A stretch of DNA of 34,041 nt, from assembly GCA_964468655.1 (NCBI GenBank), contig CAYXUG010000018.1:1-34041 (forward strand). Reading direction: 5' to 3'. The position numbers and the translations under genes are program-made. The notes under the pieces are model-generated. The model saw nothing but the letters and a program-made list of their open reading frames with translations, had not been told where the DNA came from and made no database searches. Shown piece after piece: positions 32,110 through 34,041 of this stretch (within the stretch, counting starts at the first letter, position 1; each line of letters begins with the position of its first letter). This DNA comes from CAYXUG01 sp964468655. Its GTDB lineage: Bacteria > Fidelibacterota > Marinisomatia > Marinisomatales > CAYXUG01.

Positions 32110-32430
32110 TTAACTCGTTATCTCAGATTCATAAAGATCAATCGTAAATCCTTCTTGTAGTGTTATAATGGCTTTTTTCCAGTTTGGCCGTCTTCCTGAC
32201 GTTCTAATAGGCCTTCCGCCGCTTCTTATCGTCATTTGTTTCTGTTTCCCACGTACATTCATTGTCCGAACTTTTTCAATTTCTACATTAAACTTGTTTT
32301 CTACAGCTTTTTTGATATCAATTTTATTCGCTCGTACGTCCACCTGAAACGCATATTTCCTTTCAGTGTCCTGAAGCTGATGCATTTTTTCAGTTAGAAT
32401 AGGTCTCAACAGGATATTTCTATGGCTCAT
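32110..32430 (-). CDS. rplW: 50S ribosomal protein L23
   Basis: L23 sits at the tunnel exit and docks trigger factor and SRP. The 106-residue protein shows ILLRPILTEKMHQLQDTERK, YAFQVDVRANKIDIKKAVE and the loop RGKQKQMTIRSGGRPIRTSG. Its ATG overlaps the rplD stop by 4 bases (ATGA). Confidence 0.97.
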   Translation of the reverse strand: MSHRNILLRPILTEKMHQLQDTERKYAFQVDVRANKIDIKKAVENKFNVEIEKVRTMNVRGKQKQMTIRSGGRPIRTSGRRPNWKKAIITLQEGFTIDLYESEITS

Positions 32431-33062
32431 TTATTTGCCACCTTTAAGGAGTCATTTATTTTTTTAATTCCCATTTTATCAAAGAGCAGCACATCACAAT
32501 TCATCATGTTATAGGTAGATGCAGATTCAGCAGAGTACACATACACATTAGGCAAATTTCTTGTTGAAAGAAGAACATTTTTATCAATCTTTTCAGGAAG
32601 AAAAACAACCTTCTTCTGGTCAATATTCAAATTTTTTAACACATTTAAGAAATTTTTCGTATTTGGAGCATCAAATTGAATCTCATCAATAACCATTATT
32701 TCCTTATCATTAGCCCGTTGACTGAGAACGCTTCTCCGCGCCAATCTTTTCATTTTCTTAGGTAGATTATATTGATAATTTTTTGGCTTTGGTCCGAAAG
32801 TAACACCTCCACTTCTCCACAATGGAGACCGGATGGTACCAGCTCTTGCCACGCCACGCCCTTTTTGACGCCACGGTTTTCTTCCGCCACCTCTTACTTC
32901 TGACCGGGTTTTTGTTGAATGCGTGCCACTTCTACTGTTTGTCATTTCAGACACAACAGCTCGGTAGATAACATCTTCAACAATGGCTATCTTGAACACC
33001 GAATCATCAACTTTGACTTTCGAAGATTCCTCGCCTGTAATTTTATGTACTTTTAACTGCAT
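32427..33062 (-). CDS. rplD: 50S ribosomal protein L4
   Basis: L4 extends a loop into the exit tunnel and in some bacteria represses its own operon. The 211-residue protein has the long basic loop RGGGRKPWRQKGRGVARAG followed by SPLWRSGGVTFGPKPKNY. It follows rplC by one base. No leader hairpin of the E. coli S10 type can be seen, since tuf runs right up to rpsJ. Confidence 0.98.
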   Translation of the reverse strand: MQLKVHKITGEESSKVKVDDSVFKIAIVEDVIYRAVVSEMTNSRSGTHSTKTRSEVRGGGRKPWRQKGRGVARAGTIRSPLWRSGGVTFGPKPKNYQYNLPKKMKRLARRSVLSQRANDKEIMVIDEIQFDAPNTKNFLNVLKNLNIDQKKVVFLPEKIDKNVLLSTRNLPNVYVYSAESASTYNMMNCDVLLFDKMGIKKINDSLKVANK

Positions 33063-33063
33063 T

Positions 33064-33681
33064 TTACTTAAATACCACGACTATTCCATTTTTTGCGCCA
33101 GGAACAGATCCTTTCACATATAAAAAATTGTTTCCTCTGTCAACTTTTACAATTTTGAGGTTTTTAACAGTAACTGTATCATTCCCTTGTCTTCCCGGCA
33201 TTTTCATCCCTGGCCAGACCCGGGATGGGTAAGACGACTGACCAATAGAACCACCCGCTCTAATTTGGTCTGATTTACCATGACTTTTAGGACCACCGCT
33301 AAACCCATGTCGCTTAACGACCCCAGAGAATCCTTTTCCTTTGGAAATGCCTCGAACCAAAACAGAATCACCTTCCTTAAACATTGAAACAGTTAATTCC
33401 TGTCCAAGTTTTGGAAGTCTGCTTGCTTTCATTTTGAATTCCATAAGGTGTATTTTTGGCGAAGTCCCTGATTTGCTAAAGTGACCATTCATCGGTTTAT
33501 TGCTTTTTTTCTGTTCCAACTCGCCATAACCCACCTGGATAGCATTATAACCATCTGTCTCTTCGGTTTTCACCTGAGTGATAACGCAAGGTCCTGCTTG
33601 AATAACAGTAACAGGAATGCTGTACCCGTATGAATCAAAGATACTCGTTATTCCTACTTTTTTCCCTAATATTCCAGTCAT
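33064..33681 (-). CDS. rplC: 50S ribosomal protein L3
   Basis: L3 is an early assembly protein that reaches toward the peptidyl transferase centre. The 205-residue protein starts MTGILGKKVGITSIFDSYG and has the central extension KGKGFSGVVKRHGFSGGPKSH, then IGQSSYPSRVWPGMKMPGR. It follows rpsJ by 2 bases. Confidence 0.98.
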   Translation of the reverse strand: MTGILGKKVGITSIFDSYGYSIPVTVIQAGPCVITQVKTEETDGYNAIQVGYGELEQKKSNKPMNGHFSKSGTSPKIHLMEFKMKASRLPKLGQELTVSMFKEGDSVLVRGISKGKGFSGVVKRHGFSGGPKSHGKSDQIRAGGSIGQSSYPSRVWPGMKMPGRQGNDTVTVKNLKIVKVDRGNNFLYVKGSVPGAKNGIVVVFK

Positions 33682-33683
33682 AA

Positions 33684-33995
33684 TTACGATGTCTTTATTT
33701 CAATATCTACGCCGGCTGAAAGGTCTAATTTCATCAATGCATCCACTGATTTCGGTGAAGCATTCAAAATTTCAATCATCCGTTTGTGGATTTTGGTTTG
33801 GAACTGTTCTCTTGACTTTTTGTCCACATGCGGTGACCTAAGCACCGTGTAAATTGTTCTCTTCGTAGGAAGAGGAATAGGTCCGCATACAATGGCACCT
33901 GTGGACTTGACCGTCTTGACAATCTTTTTCGTAGATTTGTCGAGCAGGATATGATCGTATGCTTTTAACTTTATTCTAATTAATTGTCCAGCCAC
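33684..33995 (-). CDS. rpsJ: 30S ribosomal protein S10
   Basis: S10 is a 30S head protein that also serves as NusE in transcription antitermination. The 103-residue protein starts at a GTG (VAGQLIRIKLKAYDH) and shows PLPTKRTIYTVLRSPHVDKK and QFQTKIHKRMIEI. A TAAGGAG ribosome binding site lies 7 bases before the start and overlaps the stop codon of tuf. Confidence 0.97.
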   Translation of the reverse strand: MAGQLIRIKLKAYDHILLDKSTKKIVKTVKSTGAIVCGPIPLPTKRTIYTVLRSPHVDKKSREQFQTKIHKRMIEILNASPKSVDALMKLDLSAGVDIEIKTS

Positions 33996-34006
33996 CGATA
34001 AACTCC

Positions 34007-34041
34007 TTATTCAACTACCTGTGTTACCACACCTGCACCTA
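34007..34041 (-). CDS. tuf: elongation factor Tu, C-terminal end only (cut by window edge)
   Basis: The last 11 codons before a TAA at 34007-34009 encode GAGVVTQVVE, the conserved C-terminus of EF-Tu (usually GAGVVTKIIE). The rest lies outside the window. The stop is 11 bases from the rpsJ start, so the str and S10 operons appear joined. Confidence 0.85.
   Translation of the reverse strand, partial: GAGVVTQVVE

Noticed and set aside
1..34041. tRNA or rRNA genes, CRISPR arrays, insertion sequences, toxin-antitoxin or defence genes
   Set aside because: I looked for cloverleaf ends, spaced direct repeats, transposase motifs and defence-type domains and found none.

Overview
The window is a dense, moderately AT-rich bacterial chromosome segment. 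It is almost entirely housekeeping DNA. The minus-strand block from about 33995 down to 19841 is a complete S10-spc-alpha ribosomal protein cluster, with the last codons of EF-Tu (tuf) just entering at the right edge. Other clues are a phosphoheptose isomerase (lipopolysaccharide heptose), a group II-type geranylgeranylglyceryl phosphate synthase (GGGPS), a two-subunit-type glycine decarboxylase (GcvPA), a fused formiminotransferase-cyclodeaminase and a bacterial hut pathway. Together they suggest a Gram-negative heterotroph of the FCB superphylum. Candidatus Marinimicrobia (SAR406) is my best guess, but no 16S gene is present and the assignment is an inference.

Layout. Positions 1-2561 (+ strand): proline dehydrogenase, a GNAT acetyltransferase, a secreted protein gene whose frame is interrupted by an amber codon, and a small four-helix membrane protein. 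Positions 2564-13240 (- strand): a 12-gene co-directional run, in transcription order efp, accB, accC, gcvH, gcvPA, GGGPS, gmhA, xerD-like, M50 site-2 protease, a 42-residue membrane microprotein, ftcD, mutL. Positions 13241-13422: a divergent intergenic region holding a possible efp promoter and a short palindrome. Positions 13423-15042 (+ strand): a CehA-like PHP-domain protein. Positions 15052-19820 (- strand): in transcription order a secreted GHL10-type glycoside hydrolase-like protein, hutU, hutI, a secreted protein of unknown function and a DUF350-type membrane protein. A good intrinsic terminator for this run lies antisense inside the 3' end of the PHP gene. Positions 19841-33995 (- strand): rpsJ, rplC, D, W, B, rpsS, rplV, rpsC, rplP, rpmC, rpsQ, rplN, X, E, rpsN, H, rplF, R, rpsE, rpmD, rplO, secY, map, rpmJ, rpsM, K, D, rpoA, rplQ. 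The usual neighbours adk and infA are absent. No gap exceeds 300 bases.

How the genes fit together. The ribosomal block is packed, with many 1-base (TAATG or TGATG) and 4-base (ATGA) junctions that imply translational coupling. I see no terminator between it and the genes that follow, so the GHL10-like protein and the hut genes may receive read-through. HutU, HutI and FtcD carry histidine breakdown from urocanate to glutamate and a folate-bound one-carbon unit. GcvH and GcvPA belong to glycine cleavage, which feeds the same folate pool, and proline dehydrogenase feeds glutamate. This suggests amino acid catabolism. HutH, GcvPB and GcvT are not in the window.

I did not find an obviously new multi-gene system. 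The items most worth a second look are the amber-interrupted secreted protein, the two very small overlapping reading frames, the antisense-embedded terminator, the lysine-rich extension of L5 and the GGGPS gene in a bacterial housekeeping run.
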